This document shows, in pieces, positions 39,804 to 49,469 of a stretch of 64,000 nt of DNA; within the stretch, counting starts at the first letter, position 1; the number at the start of each line of letters is the position of its first letter. Origin of the DNA: JANNMJ01 sp031425525 (GTDB taxonomy: Bacteria > Bacteroidota > Bacteroidia > Cytophagales > Hymenobacteraceae); the NCBI GenBank assembly GCA_031425525.1, contig JANPJM010000010.1:1-64000 (forward strand), given 5' to 3'. The translations under genes and the position numbers were made by a program. A model generated the notes under the pieces. It was not told the origin of the DNA and did not search any database. It worked only from the letters and a program-made list of their open reading frames with translations.

Positions 39804-42343
39804 TAGCGAATCTGCTGGCCGATGGTGAAGTGAAATTGCCCACGCTTCTGCGCCGGAGCCCCCGGAATTTGGTCGAAGCCGTGACCGTAGTCGAAGCCCA
39901 ACAACCCAAACGCGGCCATAAAAATGCGCACCCCAACCCCCGCCGACCGATATAGCTTGTACGGATTGTACTGCGCGTAATCGGCGTATTGGTTGCCGGC
40001 CTCCGCAAACGCCAAAGCGTAAATGGTGGCCGACGGGTTCAGCGAAATTGGATAACGCGTTTCGAGTACGTATTTATTGTACGCCACCCCACCGGACTCC
40101 TGCTGCCCGTTGATAGAGCGCGAGCCCGGAATGGCGCCGGCGGAATTGGGGTCTTCGTACCCGCGCAGTCCCACGAAATCGGTGCCCACGATCAGGTTGA
40201 ACCCACCCAACCCCGAACCGCCCAGCTTGAAGCGCTCGAATGGCCCGATTTCCTGGGCGCGCCGGTACGTGCTGACGAAGCCGAAGTGCGCCCGCGCATT
40301 GAGTACCAGGTTCCCCGCGAGTTTCGTGAACCACGACGCGTCGAACATATACTTGTTGAACTCGATGCGCCGTACATTCGACGGCTGCAGATTGAATAGC
40401 GAGTACGGCGGCGTGAGGTTGACCGACAGCGACAGCGACGAGCCGCGCCGTGGGAAGGTCGGGTTATCGATGGAGTTTCGCGCCAGCGTGGTATTGAGGG
40501 CCACGGAATACGCGTCACCATCGCTGAAGCCAGGAAACGCCGGATAGCGGTTAAGGCGATACTGATAGAACGACAGCGCGTGCGAGAGCGTGAAGTACGT
40601 ATCCGGTATTTGCAGCCGCCGCCCCAAGCTGATCGTCAGGCCGTTGATTTTAATACTGGGCGTTTCCGAAGTCACTTCCGTCGAGAACCCAATCTGGCGC
40701 TGAATGCTCTTGCTGGCGCTGACCGAGAACGAGTTCGGCTTGTGCCCGCCGAGCCACGGCTCCGTAAACGTCAGCGAGTACGACTGGAACGCCCGCCCGT
40801 TGGCCTGTGCGTTGATACCGATTCGCTGACCATCGCCGCCCGGCACAGGCTGCCAGTTTGCCAATTTGCCCGCTTTGCGCAGCGAGAAGTTGTTGAAAAC
40901 CAAACCCACAGTACCGGTGAAGCCCAGCGGCCCGCCCCAACCACCCGAAAGCGTAACTTGGTCGGAGGGTTTTTCGACCACCGTCCAGTTGATGTCTACG
41001 GTACCGTCTTGCGGGTTCGGTACCGGCGAAGGCGTGACTTTTTCGGGGTCGAAGTAACCGAGCGTCGCCAATTCGCGCTGCGAGCGGATGATATCCTCGC
41101 GCGAGAACTTTTGCCCCGGAATCGTATATAGTTCGCGCAGAATTACGTGGTCGCTGGTCTTGGTATTGCCCTCAACCGTGACTTGGCGGATGCGGGCTTG
41201 CTGGCCTTCCACCAAGCGCATCTCGATGTCAATTGAATCGCCTTCGACCAACACTTCCACCGGCTCAATTTGAAAGAACAGGTAGCCATCGTTCATATAC
41301 AACGACGTGACATCCAAGCCCGTCGGGTTATAATTGACCCGTTTTTCGAGCTTTTCTTTCGAGTAAGCCTCCCCTTCCTTCACGCCCAGAATGGCGCCGA
41401 GATACTTGGAATCGTAGAGGTAATTGCCCGTCCAGGTGACGTGGCGGAAATAGTATTTCCGCCCTTCATCAATTTTTAGCTTAACCGCCACGCGGTCGGG
41501 GCTGACTGAGTAAACCGTATCCGATGTGATGGCCGCATCGCGATAACCTTCGCCTTGATAGTAATCAAGCAGGATACGTTTATCTTCTTCAAACCCTGAT
41601 TTCAGGAATTTGGAAGTCGTGAACAGCTTATACCAATGCTTTTCCTTCGTTTTTTTGAACTGGCCCCGCAGTTTGCTTGCTGCAACAGCCTGATTGCCAT
41701 CGAAATCAATGCTCTCAATGCGGACGCGCTCGCCTTTTTCGACATTGAACGTCAGCACCACAGAGTTCGGCAACACCGAGTCAGGACGAGGAATCACGCT
41801 GACGCGCGCATTCATAAACCCCTTCTCCAAGAAGTATTTGCGGATAACGGTACGCGTGTTACTGAGCAGCGCATCCGTCACCACTTTTCCCCGAATCAGC
41901 TTGATTTTCTTGCGCAAATCATCCGCTTGTCCTTTTTTGATGCCTTTGAAGGCAAATTTCGAAAGCCGGGGGCGCTCTTTTAACGCAAAATCGAGGAAGA
42001 TGTAATTGCCCTCGATCTTCGTGACAGCTACATCGGCATCGCCGAGCAAACCTTGATCCCAGAGTTTATGCAGGGCTTTACCCAAGTCTTCACCGGGCAC
42101 CGTGACCTTATCGCCAACCTTCAAGCCGGTCAGCGATATGATGGTGGCTGCATCAAGATATTGGGTGCCGCTGACCGTGATGCCGCCAATTTCGTATTGT
42201 TTCGGCTCCGTCGGCAGGGCTACCGGGCCAGCTGGGCGGCCCACGCCCAATTGTGCCCAAGCAGTACCGTTGGTCATCGATGCCAGCACAACAGCCAGCA
42301 GCGCTACTACTGCCCACCGAGGCGCACCAACACGGCGCATCAT
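39803..42343 (-). CDS. bamA: outer-membrane protein assembly factor BamA
   Basis: 846 aa. The ATG at 42343 overlaps the uppS TGA (ATGA). Signal peptide to WAQ (about residue 32), a spacer with five POTRA modules (for example YEIGGITVSGTQYLDAATIISLTGLKVGD; IRQVTVEGNTKTSDHVILREL in two blocks) and a C-terminal barrel from about 460 (TLSGGWGGPLGFTGTVGLVFNNFS) with VGLRGYED in L6 (the family V-R-G-F/Y motif). The barrel ends in FHFTIGQQIR. Inserts barrels into the outer membrane; it is followed by two ompH chaperone genes as expected. Confidence 0.96.
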   Translation of the reverse strand: MMRRVGAPRWAVVALLAVVLASMTNGTAWAQLGVGRPAGPVALPTEPKQYEIGGITVSGTQYLDAATIISLTGLKVGDKVTVPGEDLGKALHKLWDQGLLGDADVAVTKIEGNYIFLDFALKERPRLSKFAFKGIKKGQADDLRKKIKLIRGKVVTDALLSNTRTVIRKYFLEKGFMNARVSVIPRPDSVLPNSVVLTFNVEKGERVRIESIDFDGNQAVAASKLRGQFKKTKEKHWYKLFTTSKFLKSGFEEDKRILLDYYQGEGYRDAAITSDTVYSVSPDRVAVKLKIDEGRKYYFRHVTWTGNYLYDSKYLGAILGVKEGEAYSKEKLEKRVNYNPTGLDVTSLYMNDGYLFFQIEPVEVLVEGDSIDIEMRLVEGQQARIRQVTVEGNTKTSDHVILRELYTIPGQKFSREDIIRSQRELATLGYFDPEKVTPSPVPNPQDGTVDINWTVVEKPSDQVTLSGGWGGPLGFTGTVGLVFNNFSLRKAGKLANWQPVPGGDGQRIGINAQANGRAFQSYSLTFTEPWLGGHKPNSFSVSASKSIQRQIGFSTEVTSETPSIKINGLTISLGRRLQIPDTYFTLSHALSFYQYRLNRYPAFPGFSDGDAYSVALNTTLARNSIDNPTFPRRGSSLSLSVNLTPPYSLFNLQPSNVRRIEFNKYMFDASWFTKLAGNLVLNARAHFGFVSTYRRAQEIGPFERFKLGGSGLGGFNLIVGTDFVGLRGYEDPNSAGAIPGSRSINGQQESGGVAYNKYVLETRYPISLNPSATIYALAFAEAGNQYADYAQYNPYKLYRSAGVGVRIFMAAFGLLGFDYGHGFDQIPGAPAQKRGQFHFTIGQQIR

Positions 42344-43086
42344 TCGGCGACGAGCTGCTCGCTCGTTTTGCCGAACCGCCGTTCGCGGCGCTGAAATGCG
42401 TGCAGGGCTTCGTTGAAATGGGCTTTGCGGAAATCGGGCCACAGAATGTCGGTGATGTATAGTTCGGTGTACGCCAATTCCCAGAGCATAAAATTGCTGA
42501 TTCGCTGCTCGCCGCTTGTACGGATGAGTAGTTCGGGGTCGGGATACGGTGCCGTCGAGAGAGCGGCTTTGAGATGTTCGGGAGTGATTTCGTCGGGCCG
42601 GAGTTGCCCGGCGGCTACGCGCTCGGCCAAGTGGCGGGTTGCTCGGGTCAGGTCCCACCGCCCCGAGTAACTCAGGGCGAGCACCAAGGTCAGTCCGGTA
42701 TGGGCCGCCGTGAGGGCAATGGCTTCGGCAAGCTCGCGCCGGCACGACGCCGGGAGGTCGCTGGTTTGGCCAATGGTTTGAAGCCGGACGTTATTTTTCG
42801 TCAGCGTCGCCGTCTCCTTACGAATCGTCGTCACCAGCAATTGCATCAGCGCCATTACTTCGGCCGCCGGGCGGCTCCAGTTTTCGGTCGAGAAAGCGTA
42901 CAGCGTCAGCACCTTCACGCCGGCTTCGGCTGCGGCCTCCACCGCATCACGCACCGCCGTAATAGCACTTTGATGCCCAAAAATTCGGAGACCGCCCTGC
43001 TTACGCGCCCAACGACCGTTGCCATCCATAATGATGGCCACGTGCGCGGGCACCGGTAAAACAACTTGGGAAGAACGTGCGGCCAT
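42340..43086 (-). CDS. uppS: isoprenyl transferase (undecaprenyl-diphosphate synthase)
   Basis: 248 aa. Makes the C55 lipid carrier for peptidoglycan. Conserved HVAIIMDGNGRWARKQGG with the Mg-binding Asp, FSTENWSRP, and the C-terminal RTSGEQRISNFMLWELAYTELY (in two blocks). The N-terminus before VPAH is short. Overlaps bamA by four bases. Confidence 0.97.
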   Translation of the reverse strand: MAARSSQVVLPVPAHVAIIMDGNGRWARKQGGLRIFGHQSAITAVRDAVEAAAEAGVKVLTLYAFSTENWSRPAAEVMALMQLLVTTIRKETATLTKNNVRLQTIGQTSDLPASCRRELAEAIALTAAHTGLTLVLALSYSGRWDLTRATRHLAERVAAGQLRPDEITPEHLKAALSTAPYPDPELLIRTSGEQRISNFMLWELAYTELYITDILWPDFRKAHFNEALHAFQRRERRFGKTSEQLVAE

Positions 43087-43106
43087 TCAGTAGAGCGTAT
43101 CAGCCG

Positions 43107-43114
43107 CAAAACTA
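43107..43114 (-). promoter_or_regulatory. -7 box (TAGTTTTG) of the uppS-bamA-ompH operon
   Basis: TAGTTTTG fits TAnnTTTG on the minus strand, 20 bp before the uppS ATG. Confidence 0.4.
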
Positions 43115-43155
43115 CGCACATAGGCGCGGTCGTTCCGCGCAGTCTCGGAAGTTTG

Positions 43156-43914
43156 CTAGTGCCGAGGCATTGGATGGCCGGTCGGGCAGATGATTTTATA
43201 GAAGGTATACGACAGGCTGACACCGGTATAGTAATACCAGTCCGGGCCACCCGGATCGGCAAGTTGCGGTGGTTCTGCTTCCGTCAGATTGTCAAAAGTA
43301 TCGCCGAAAGTGCGGCGCCCGCCCGACTCCACGATCAAGTTGATTTCCCGCGAAAGGGCATACTTAATTCCTAAACCCAGTGGAATGGCCGCCGATAGCT
43401 TATTTGCCGAAACCGTGCGCATAAAAGGCCGCGCAAGCGAGCCACCGATGCGGTAATTGGTATCGGTAGAAGCATAATACCCGGCGACACCTGTAAAGAA
43501 GTACGGCGTCCAACGAGTCCGCCGCTTCATATCGTAGTAGTCCAGAAAGTTGTATTCAACACCCAGAAGCAACTCCGGCACGAACGCCCTAAAAGAGGCT
43601 TGGCGATTAGCGGCCACGGCAACCGTGTTGCCGTTACTTTTGACTTGGGCATCTTCGGCCCGGATACTACCCAACGTCAAGCCGGCACGCACGGTCAGCG
43701 CGTCGGTCAGGTCGCGCTTGTAAAAGATAGTCCCGGCCAGCCGGTTGCTAAGCACCCGGTAGCGAGGCGATACCTCGCCCCGATACGTCATGCCACCCAA
43801 GCCGCCCCCTACTTCAGAAGTGACTTGCGCGTGTGCCGGAGCGGCAAAAAAAACACTCCCTGCCAGCGCCATGCGGGCAAGGAGTGTTCGTACGGACTCA
43901 ACAGGTAATGGCAT
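43156..43914 (-). CDS. DUF6089-type outer-membrane beta-barrel protein (1)
   Basis: 252 aa with signal peptide to AHAQ (about residue 30). Alternating amphipathic strands, EVGGGLGGMTYRGEVSP start and RTFGDTFDNL near the end, typical of DUF6089 proteins that sit between uppS and nadK in Bacteroidota. More divergent from the other two copies upstream. Structural or porin-like role; specific function unknown. Confidence 0.82.
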   Translation of the reverse strand: MPLPVESVRTLLARMALAGSVFFAAPAHAQVTSEVGGGLGGMTYRGEVSPRYRVLSNRLAGTIFYKRDLTDALTVRAGLTLGSIRAEDAQVKSNGNTVAVAANRQASFRAFVPELLLGVEYNFLDYYDMKRRTRWTPYFFTGVAGYYASTDTNYRIGGSLARPFMRTVSANKLSAAIPLGLGIKYALSREINLIVESGGRRTFGDTFDNLTEAEPPQLADPGGPDWYYYTGVSLSYTFYKIICPTGHPMPRH

Positions 43915-43944
43915 TCAGAGGGAGGCTATCATCCAGAGCCCCGC

Positions 43945-44898
43945 CTATCTGAATTTGGGGCTTTTGGTATCCGGAATCAGGATGTACGACAAGTGGAACC
44001 CTGAAACGATGTACCAGTCATCTTCATTGTTCGTGCCACGCTGCGATCCTTTTAAGCCATAAGAGCCTGAGAACTTGGTAAAGTTCGGGTTGCCTGGTTC
44101 ATTGAACGATTGATCGCTGCGATCTGCAAAGATTTTAGCCTGAGGTGACAAATCAGCCGGATCGGCGTAGTTACCGCTCACGTCGTCTAGGTAGTCGGTA
44201 AAGGTTTTGCGCCAACCGATTTCATAGCCAATGTTGAACTGCCGGCTCAACTTGTAATTGACACCGAGTCCGAAGGGAATCGATATCTGCACCCGGCTGT
44301 AAGGCTTTTCATAACCTTTTGCGGCCCGATCTTGAGCTTTCTGGCCTTCCGTACCAAGTTCTTGCAGCGCTACCCAGTCTCCATTGGCAGCTTCGCCTTT
44401 AGGATTGTGGTAAAAGCCTGCTACCCCAAGGAAGATGTACGGCGAGAAATCGCGGCGCTTCAAATATGTGCCGCGGTTTTCAATAAGGTCGATCACGGCA
44501 ACCGTCGAAAGCTCCACCACATCGCTGCGGAAGCTCAAGTTGCGGTTGTAACGGTAGATGGCTTCATTGTCTTCCTTATCGGCAGATTTTTGGTCATCGC
44601 CGGTGAGGCGGCCGTAGCTCAACGCCGCACGGCCCGAGATACGAGGGGCAAAACGATGCATAAGCGACACGCCCAAGTTGGGGCGTGTGGCACCAAAGCG
44701 AAAGCTGGTAAAAGCAGTCTTCGGCACGAGATCGCCAAAGTAATTCATCGCGTTCAGGTGAACGGAGACGGTGTTGTACAGCTTGGATTGACGGGCTACG
44801 CTAGGCATCATCTGCGCCGATGCCGTCAATGAGAAGAAGGTGCTTCCGGCAACCAGCAGGCCTGCCAAAAGTCGGGGGGGGGACGTACGCGTACTCAT
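43945..44898 (-). CDS. DUF6089-type outer-membrane beta-barrel protein (2)
   Basis: 317 aa, signal peptide to ASAQ (about 29). Shares YNTVSVHLNAMNYFGDLVPKT and the end DDWYIVSGFHLSYILIPDTKSPKFR with copy 3, so the two are recent tandem duplicates. Periodic barrel strands and the family motif GWRKTFTDYLDDVSG are present. The region between copies (44899-45048) carries no gene. Confidence 0.85.
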   Translation of the reverse strand: MSTRTSPPRLLAGLLVAGSTFFSLTASAQMMPSVARQSKLYNTVSVHLNAMNYFGDLVPKTAFTSFRFGATRPNLGVSLMHRFAPRISGRAALSYGRLTGDDQKSADKEDNEAIYRYNRNLSFRSDVVELSTVAVIDLIENRGTYLKRRDFSPYIFLGVAGFYHNPKGEAANGDWVALQELGTEGQKAQDRAAKGYEKPYSRVQISIPFGLGVNYKLSRQFNIGYEIGWRKTFTDYLDDVSGNYADPADLSPQAKIFADRSDQSFNEPGNPNFTKFSGSYGLKGSQRGTNNEDDWYIVSGFHLSYILIPDTKSPKFR

Positions 44899-45048
44899 CA
44901 GGTTGTGGGCAAATTGTTATCGGTTAGTGCTGCTTGCTCTTGTAAGGAAGGTAGAGGTGGATGAACAGATGCTAGTGTGCATCTGAGAGAGAAAGTACCT
45001 AACAAGGTCAGATGAGATCAGGATAGGTAGGCAGGAATTCCGTTGTGT

Positions 45049-45963
45049 TTAGCGGAATTTAGGGCTTTTCTGCTTAGGAGTAAGGATGTAGGAGAAGTTG
45101 AACCCTGATACGATGTACCAGTCGGCTTCGTTGTCGGTACCGCGTTTTTGTGTGGCCTCTCCATAACCACTGTACTTTGCCTTATCAGCAGCGGAAACAC
45201 CTATGAGTGCTTCAGCACTACGGTCGGCAAGCGCGATTGCCTGTGCCGAGGGCAAGTTCGCATCTCCCGCATAGGTTGTACTCACATCATCGATATAGTC
45301 GGTGAAGGTTTTGCGCCAGCCGATTTCAAAACCGATATCGTACTGCCGATCTAGTTTGTAGCGAATACCTGCCCCAAAAGGAACGGCGAATTGAAAGCGG
45401 CTATAGGGAGAGCGGCCTAAGTACCCTTTTTGCTGACCCTCTGTACCTAATGGCTGAAGCGAAACGTACTCACCGTTAAGCTCAGCTTTGGGGTTGTGAT
45501 AAAAAGCCGCAATACCGCCGAAAACATAAGGGGCAAACTCGCGACGCTTCAAATACGTACCACGATTCTCGAAAAGATCGATAATGGCTACGCCGGATAC
45601 TTCGACGATGTCATTCCGGAAGCTCAGGTTACGGTAGTAGCGGTATGCAGCATCGTTATCGGCCTTATCGGCTGAAAGATTGTCAGCTCCCGAAATACGG
45701 CCATAGCTGAGTGCGCCACGGCCCGACAAACGCGGCGAGAAACGATGCATATAACTGAACCCCAAGTTAGGACGCGTAGCCCCAAAGCGCAAGCTGGTGA
45801 AGCTGGTCTTCGGCACGAGATCGCCGAAATAGTTCATCGCGTTTAGATGAACGGAGACTGTATTGTACAGCTTTCGTCGATTAAACTGCTGTGCAGTTGC
45901 CGTCGAAGCCATTAAAAAAGAGAGTGTTAGCGCCAGAAAGGCAAGGGTATGCAACTTCTTCAT
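45049..45963 (-). CDS. DUF6089-type outer-membrane beta-barrel protein (3)
   Basis: 304 aa from ATG 45963 (MKKLHTLAFLALTLSFLMAS signal; ends TAQQ). Near-duplicate of copy 2 (YNTVSVHLNAMNYFGDLVPKT; GWRKTFTDYIDDVST; end SYILTPKQKSPKFR). Lower third-position GC than core genes. Preceded by a -7 box at 46037-46044. Function unknown; outer-membrane location inferred from signal and strands. Confidence 0.85.
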   Translation of the reverse strand: MKKLHTLAFLALTLSFLMASTATAQQFNRRKLYNTVSVHLNAMNYFGDLVPKTSFTSLRFGATRPNLGFSYMHRFSPRLSGRGALSYGRISGADNLSADKADNDAAYRYYRNLSFRNDIVEVSGVAIIDLFENRGTYLKRREFAPYVFGGIAAFYHNPKAELNGEYVSLQPLGTEGQQKGYLGRSPYSRFQFAVPFGAGIRYKLDRQYDIGFEIGWRKTFTDYIDDVSTTYAGDANLPSAQAIALADRSAEALIGVSAADKAKYSGYGEATQKRGTDNEADWYIVSGFNFSYILTPKQKSPKFR

Positions 45964-46036
45964 ACGACGAGCAATAGTGCAGGATTCGGCGAAAGTCGGC
46001 CACCGCAGCGACAAGGGAGCCGCGCGTTAGTTTCGG

Positions 46037-46044
46037 CAAACATA
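46037..46044 (-). promoter_or_regulatory. -7 box (TATGTTTG) upstream of DUF6089 copy 3
   Basis: Fits TAnnTTTG on the minus strand and leaves a ~70-base leader before the start at 45963. Confidence 0.4.
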
Positions 46045-46094
46045 CTACTAATTCCCGACTTTACAACCATTACGGGAGCGTAACCTCTGCTTTT

Positions 46095-46994
46095 CTATCG
46101 GTCGTTTGCCGCCGGATTGCGCTCGTCAAGGCCCCAATTGAGTTTCGTGCGCAGGGTACTCAGAAAATTAGCCTGATGCACTTTCACGAGCCGGGCCGCG
46201 AATCGCTCGCGGCTCACGGCGAGCTGGATAGAGGCATCAACGGGCTGAGAACGCGAGTCGAGGGAAATCAGAAAGTTGTTGGCGCGTCCTTCGATCTCAA
46301 AAGAAATGACGCTGCGGTCGGGGACGATGAGGGGCCGCACGTTGAGATTGTGCGGGCAGACCGGCGCAATAACGAAGTTGGTGGTGTGCGGCAGTAAAAC
46401 CGGACCACCGCACGAAAGCGAGTAGCCGGTGGAGCCGGTTGGGGTGGAGACGATCAGCCCATCGGCCCAATAGGAGTTTAAGAACTCGCCGTCAATGTAA
46501 GTGTGTACGACAATCATCGCCGAAGAGTCGCGCTTTAGAATGGAGAACTCGTTGAGACCGAACGCAATGCCATCAAAAACTGCTTGGTCTGACTCGACCC
46601 GAATCAAGGAGCGGTCGTCGAGAGTATAGTGGCCGCGCACGAGGGCATCAACGGCGTCGGCGACGCGTTCTTGCGGTACGGTGGCCAGAAAACCGAGGCG
46701 CCCCATATTGATGCCCAGAATTGGAATCTGAAGGGCGCCAACGTAGGTAACGGCCTCTAGGAGCGTGCCATCGCCGCCGAGACTAAGGACGAACTGCGTA
46801 CCGGCAAGTGAATTTTCGCGCTCAAAGTAGGTGGTGTTGGCGGGCAGCATCACGCCCATCATCAGCAGTTCGCGGAAGACGCTACCAAGTATCCGCACGC
46901 CGGCGCCGTGCGCGCCAAGCGTGTCGAAAAGCGTTTGCAGATGGGGCCGCATCGGCTCAGTCGGGAGCTTGCCGATGATGGCTATCTGAAGCAT
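46095..46994 (-). CDS. nadK: NAD kinase
   Basis: 299 aa from MLQIAIIGK (46994); the longer frame adds only Thr/Pro-rich sequence. Phosphorylates NAD to NADP using ATP. Hallmarks: LSLGGDGTLLEAV (GGDGT), ILGINMGRLGFLATV, LNEFSILKRDSS, and TPTGSTGYSLSCGGP. Cytoplasmic. Part of the conserved minus-strand run CBS-POTRA-nadK-DUF6089-uppS. Confidence 0.97.
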   Translation of the reverse strand: MLQIAIIGKLPTEPMRPHLQTLFDTLGAHGAGVRILGSVFRELLMMGVMLPANTTYFERENSLAGTQFVLSLGGDGTLLEAVTYVGALQIPILGINMGRLGFLATVPQERVADAVDALVRGHYTLDDRSLIRVESDQAVFDGIAFGLNEFSILKRDSSAMIVVHTYIDGEFLNSYWADGLIVSTPTGSTGYSLSCGGPVLLPHTTNFVIAPVCPHNLNVRPLIVPDRSVISFEIEGRANNFLISLDSRSQPVDASIQLAVSRERFAARLVKVHQANFLSTLRTKLNWGLDERNPAANDR

Positions 46995-47151
46995 TGCTTG
47001 GGAAGTAGTAGATGGGCGGTGAGGGGTATGTGTGCCAGTAGTGAGTGGTAGCACGCGCTTAGGAGCGGCAAATTACGTCGTGGTAAGCGCCCCGAAATAG
47101 TGGCCGGCAATTGCTCCAGCTTCCGGACGGCAACCCATGTTACCGTCGGCC

Positions 47152-48642
47152 TTAGATTGGAAAGCCGGTGCTGATGACGAAGCTGGTTTGTCGCCGATGA
47201 TTAAGCGCGACTTCGAAAACGATGACGCGGTCGTAATAGGTAACGAGGTGTAAACCAGCGCCGATTGCGCTAAGTGCGCGGTTACTGAGCGGATTGGTGA
47301 GGGCCAGGCCGCTATCATCGCGCACGTAACCGGCATCAGCGAACAAGCTGGCGTATGCGGCAAGCGGAATATCACCAAACCGTGAACCACCGCGAACCGG
47401 CAGCGGCAACCGGGCCACATCGAAGAGGCGGCGGGTAAGCCCTTGCCGCAGCACGAGATAGTGCTGGCCATTCATGACGTAAAGGTCGTAGCCGCGCACG
47501 GTAGCGCGGTAGCCCAACGCCAGATTATCGGCAAAGCCGACGGTTTGGGTAAGCCGCAACTGCCCCCGCACGTTGGCCGCATAAAAAAACTGGCGGCCGA
47601 CGGGGCGGTACCAGCGGTACGTTGCCTGCGCCAGCGCCGTAAGCTGCGGGGCGCCTGCCAAGCCCACGCGGGGCGCCAAGCCGAGATCGAGGGCCGAGCC
47701 GGCAGTTGGGTAGGCGAAGGCGTTGGTGTGGTTACGGATGTAATGAAAATCGCCTTCGAGCCACGAGCGCCACCGTAGGCCGCCAGGCAAACCGAAGTAA
47801 CGCGGCTGACGCAGGAGGACCGAATCGGTCACGCGTTCGTAGGTGTAGCGCACGCCAAGGCGGAGTTGCCGTTCGACGGTAAAGCGCTTCAGGAGCGCCG
47901 CCGCCACGTACCACCGCCGAATGGGGAAGGCGTCGGGGCTGCGCAGGGTCAGTAGTTGGTCGTTGGCGACCGTGTAATCGAGGCTGTGGCTTTGGTAGAG
48001 CGAGGCCGCCACTTGCAGCCCTACCCCATGGCGGCGACTGAGGGCGTACGGCAGCGTGTAAAACAGCTCGTATTTGCGGTTGAAACCATGTTGGAGGTTG
48101 ATGACGACTTGCTCGTTTCGCCCGCGAAAGTTTTGCTGCACGAGGTGCAAACCGTAATCGACGCGCCGAAAATCGCGTTTGGCGAGCCACGCGCGCGGGT
48201 TGCGGTCGGCGAGGGAGAAGATGGGCGACGGAAACAGATACCACCGCTCGCGCAGGGTAAACACGAGCAGCAAACGGCCTTCTCGGCAAATGGCGTGGCC
48301 CACGACCGCGTGAAAAAGCTGGAGATTGTACAGCCGCCGTCGGTTGCGCTCCAGCACGGGGCGGAGGTCGGCGAGGGCGAGGCTATCGCCTTCCTGAAAA
48401 TCCAGTTCGGCGCGCAGAATACGTTCGCGGGTGCGGGCGTTGCCAAGAAATAGAATTTGACCGACCACAGCCGTACGCCGGATCGGGGCGCACGGAGGCG
48501 CGATGACGACGAGCGAATCGGTGGCGTCGCCGGGCAGTGCCACGGCCGGCGGAACATCAGATTGCGCGCGGACTACCGTGCCGCCCCCGCCCAGCCACAA
48601 TCCGCCGATAAGCACCGCGCTGCCGAGTAGCCGCCAATACAT
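47152..48642 (-). CDS. POTRA-containing outer-membrane barrel protein
   Basis: 496 aa with signal peptide to VRAQ (about 27). One POTRA-like module (about 58-135: VGQILFLGNARTRERILRAEL, FQEGDSLALADL) followed by an Omp85-like barrel with VRGYDLYVMNG as the V-R-G-Y motif. Shorter than BamA, so it resembles single-POTRA Omp85 proteins of Bacteroidota; cargo unknown. Its ATG overlaps the stop of the CBS gene (TGATG), indicating coupling. Confidence 0.85.
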   Translation of the reverse strand: MYWRLLGSAVLIGGLWLGGGGTVVRAQSDVPPAVALPGDATDSLVVIAPPCAPIRRTAVVGQILFLGNARTRERILRAELDFQEGDSLALADLRPVLERNRRRLYNLQLFHAVVGHAICREGRLLLVFTLRERWYLFPSPIFSLADRNPRAWLAKRDFRRVDYGLHLVQQNFRGRNEQVVINLQHGFNRKYELFYTLPYALSRRHGVGLQVAASLYQSHSLDYTVANDQLLTLRSPDAFPIRRWYVAAALLKRFTVERQLRLGVRYTYERVTDSVLLRQPRYFGLPGGLRWRSWLEGDFHYIRNHTNAFAYPTAGSALDLGLAPRVGLAGAPQLTALAQATYRWYRPVGRQFFYAANVRGQLRLTQTVGFADNLALGYRATVRGYDLYVMNGQHYLVLRQGLTRRLFDVARLPLPVRGGSRFGDIPLAAYASLFADAGYVRDDSGLALTNPLSNRALSAIGAGLHLVTYYDRVIVFEVALNHRRQTSFVISTGFPI

Positions 48643-49316
48643 CAGACGCTCAAATAGCGCAGGAGCGAATCGAGGCGGTCGTTTTCCTCGGTAGGCTCCA
48701 GGGTGGCGCGGTCTTGAAACTGGGCCGAAACGTAAAAGCCGAACCGCTCGAGGGTGGCGACGATGCGGTTGATGTCGCTGGTATTGAGCCGAAGTGTGAG
48801 CTTGAGCCGCAAGGGGTCGGTTTCGTCGGGAACGGCGTAGGCCGACAGGATTTTAGCGTGTTCTTCTTCGACGTAACGGCTGATTTGGGTGAGCGAATAA
48901 TCGCGCTCCAGCATCGTGAGCACCAGAATGGCGCCTTCGCCGCGCATCGCCGACATCTGCCCGAAGGCGGCAATCGCATCATTGACCGTGATGACGCCCA
49001 CGTATTCGCGCTGGGCCGTGAGTACCGGCACCACCGATGTCCGATGGCGCACGGCGGCTTCCATGACGTGGTAAAAATGCTGATGCGCGAACACGAAAGC
49101 GTCGGCGTCGGGTAGCGTACCGAGGTCGAGCAGCGACGTGGTAGGGTCGAGGTCGTCGGCGAGTCGGTCTTCGTGAATCAGCCCCAAAAACTCGCGCCGG
49201 TTCACGACGGGCAATTGGCTGACGCGCAACTGCTCGAACCACCGCGCCGCTTTCGCGACGGGGTCGGCGGGCCGCAGGGGCGGAATTTTTTGGTTGAGGA
49301 GTTCTTCGGCGAGCAT
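48642..49316 (-). CDS. CBS-pair domain protein
   Basis: 224 aa. Two CBS motifs in the first ~130 residues (IPPLRPADPVAKAARWFEQ, LPVVNRREFLGLIHE; TSVVPVLTAQREYVGVITVNDAI), then an ACT-like tail (ILVLTMLERDYSLTQISRYVEEEHAKIL). Likely senses adenylate nucleotides; no attached enzyme. Overlaps the POTRA gene by one base. Confidence 0.9.
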   Translation of the reverse strand: MLAEELLNQKIPPLRPADPVAKAARWFEQLRVSQLPVVNRREFLGLIHEDRLADDLDPTTSLLDLGTLPDADAFVFAHQHFYHVMEAAVRHRTSVVPVLTAQREYVGVITVNDAIAAFGQMSAMRGEGAILVLTMLERDYSLTQISRYVEEEHAKILSAYAVPDETDPLRLKLTLRLNTSDINRIVATLERFGFYVSAQFQDRATLEPTEENDRLDSLLRYLSV

Positions 49317-49469
49317 TGGCGTAGCGCGGGTTCAACAAACATCACGCCCGGCGGGGTGTTCGGCCAAATCGGCGGATGAGTTTTGGGTGTACGCACTATC
49401 TTGCTTCGCGCCTGATGGTCGGGCGCCGGCAATGCCCGCAACGCACGTTTTTGTCGGCCCCGTGACTAG

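Noticed and set aside
39803..42745. Longer BamA with a 134-residue N-terminal extension
   Set aside because: The extension is antisense-frame sequence of uppS with no signal peptide; the ATGA-coupled start at 42343 gives a proper signal peptide.
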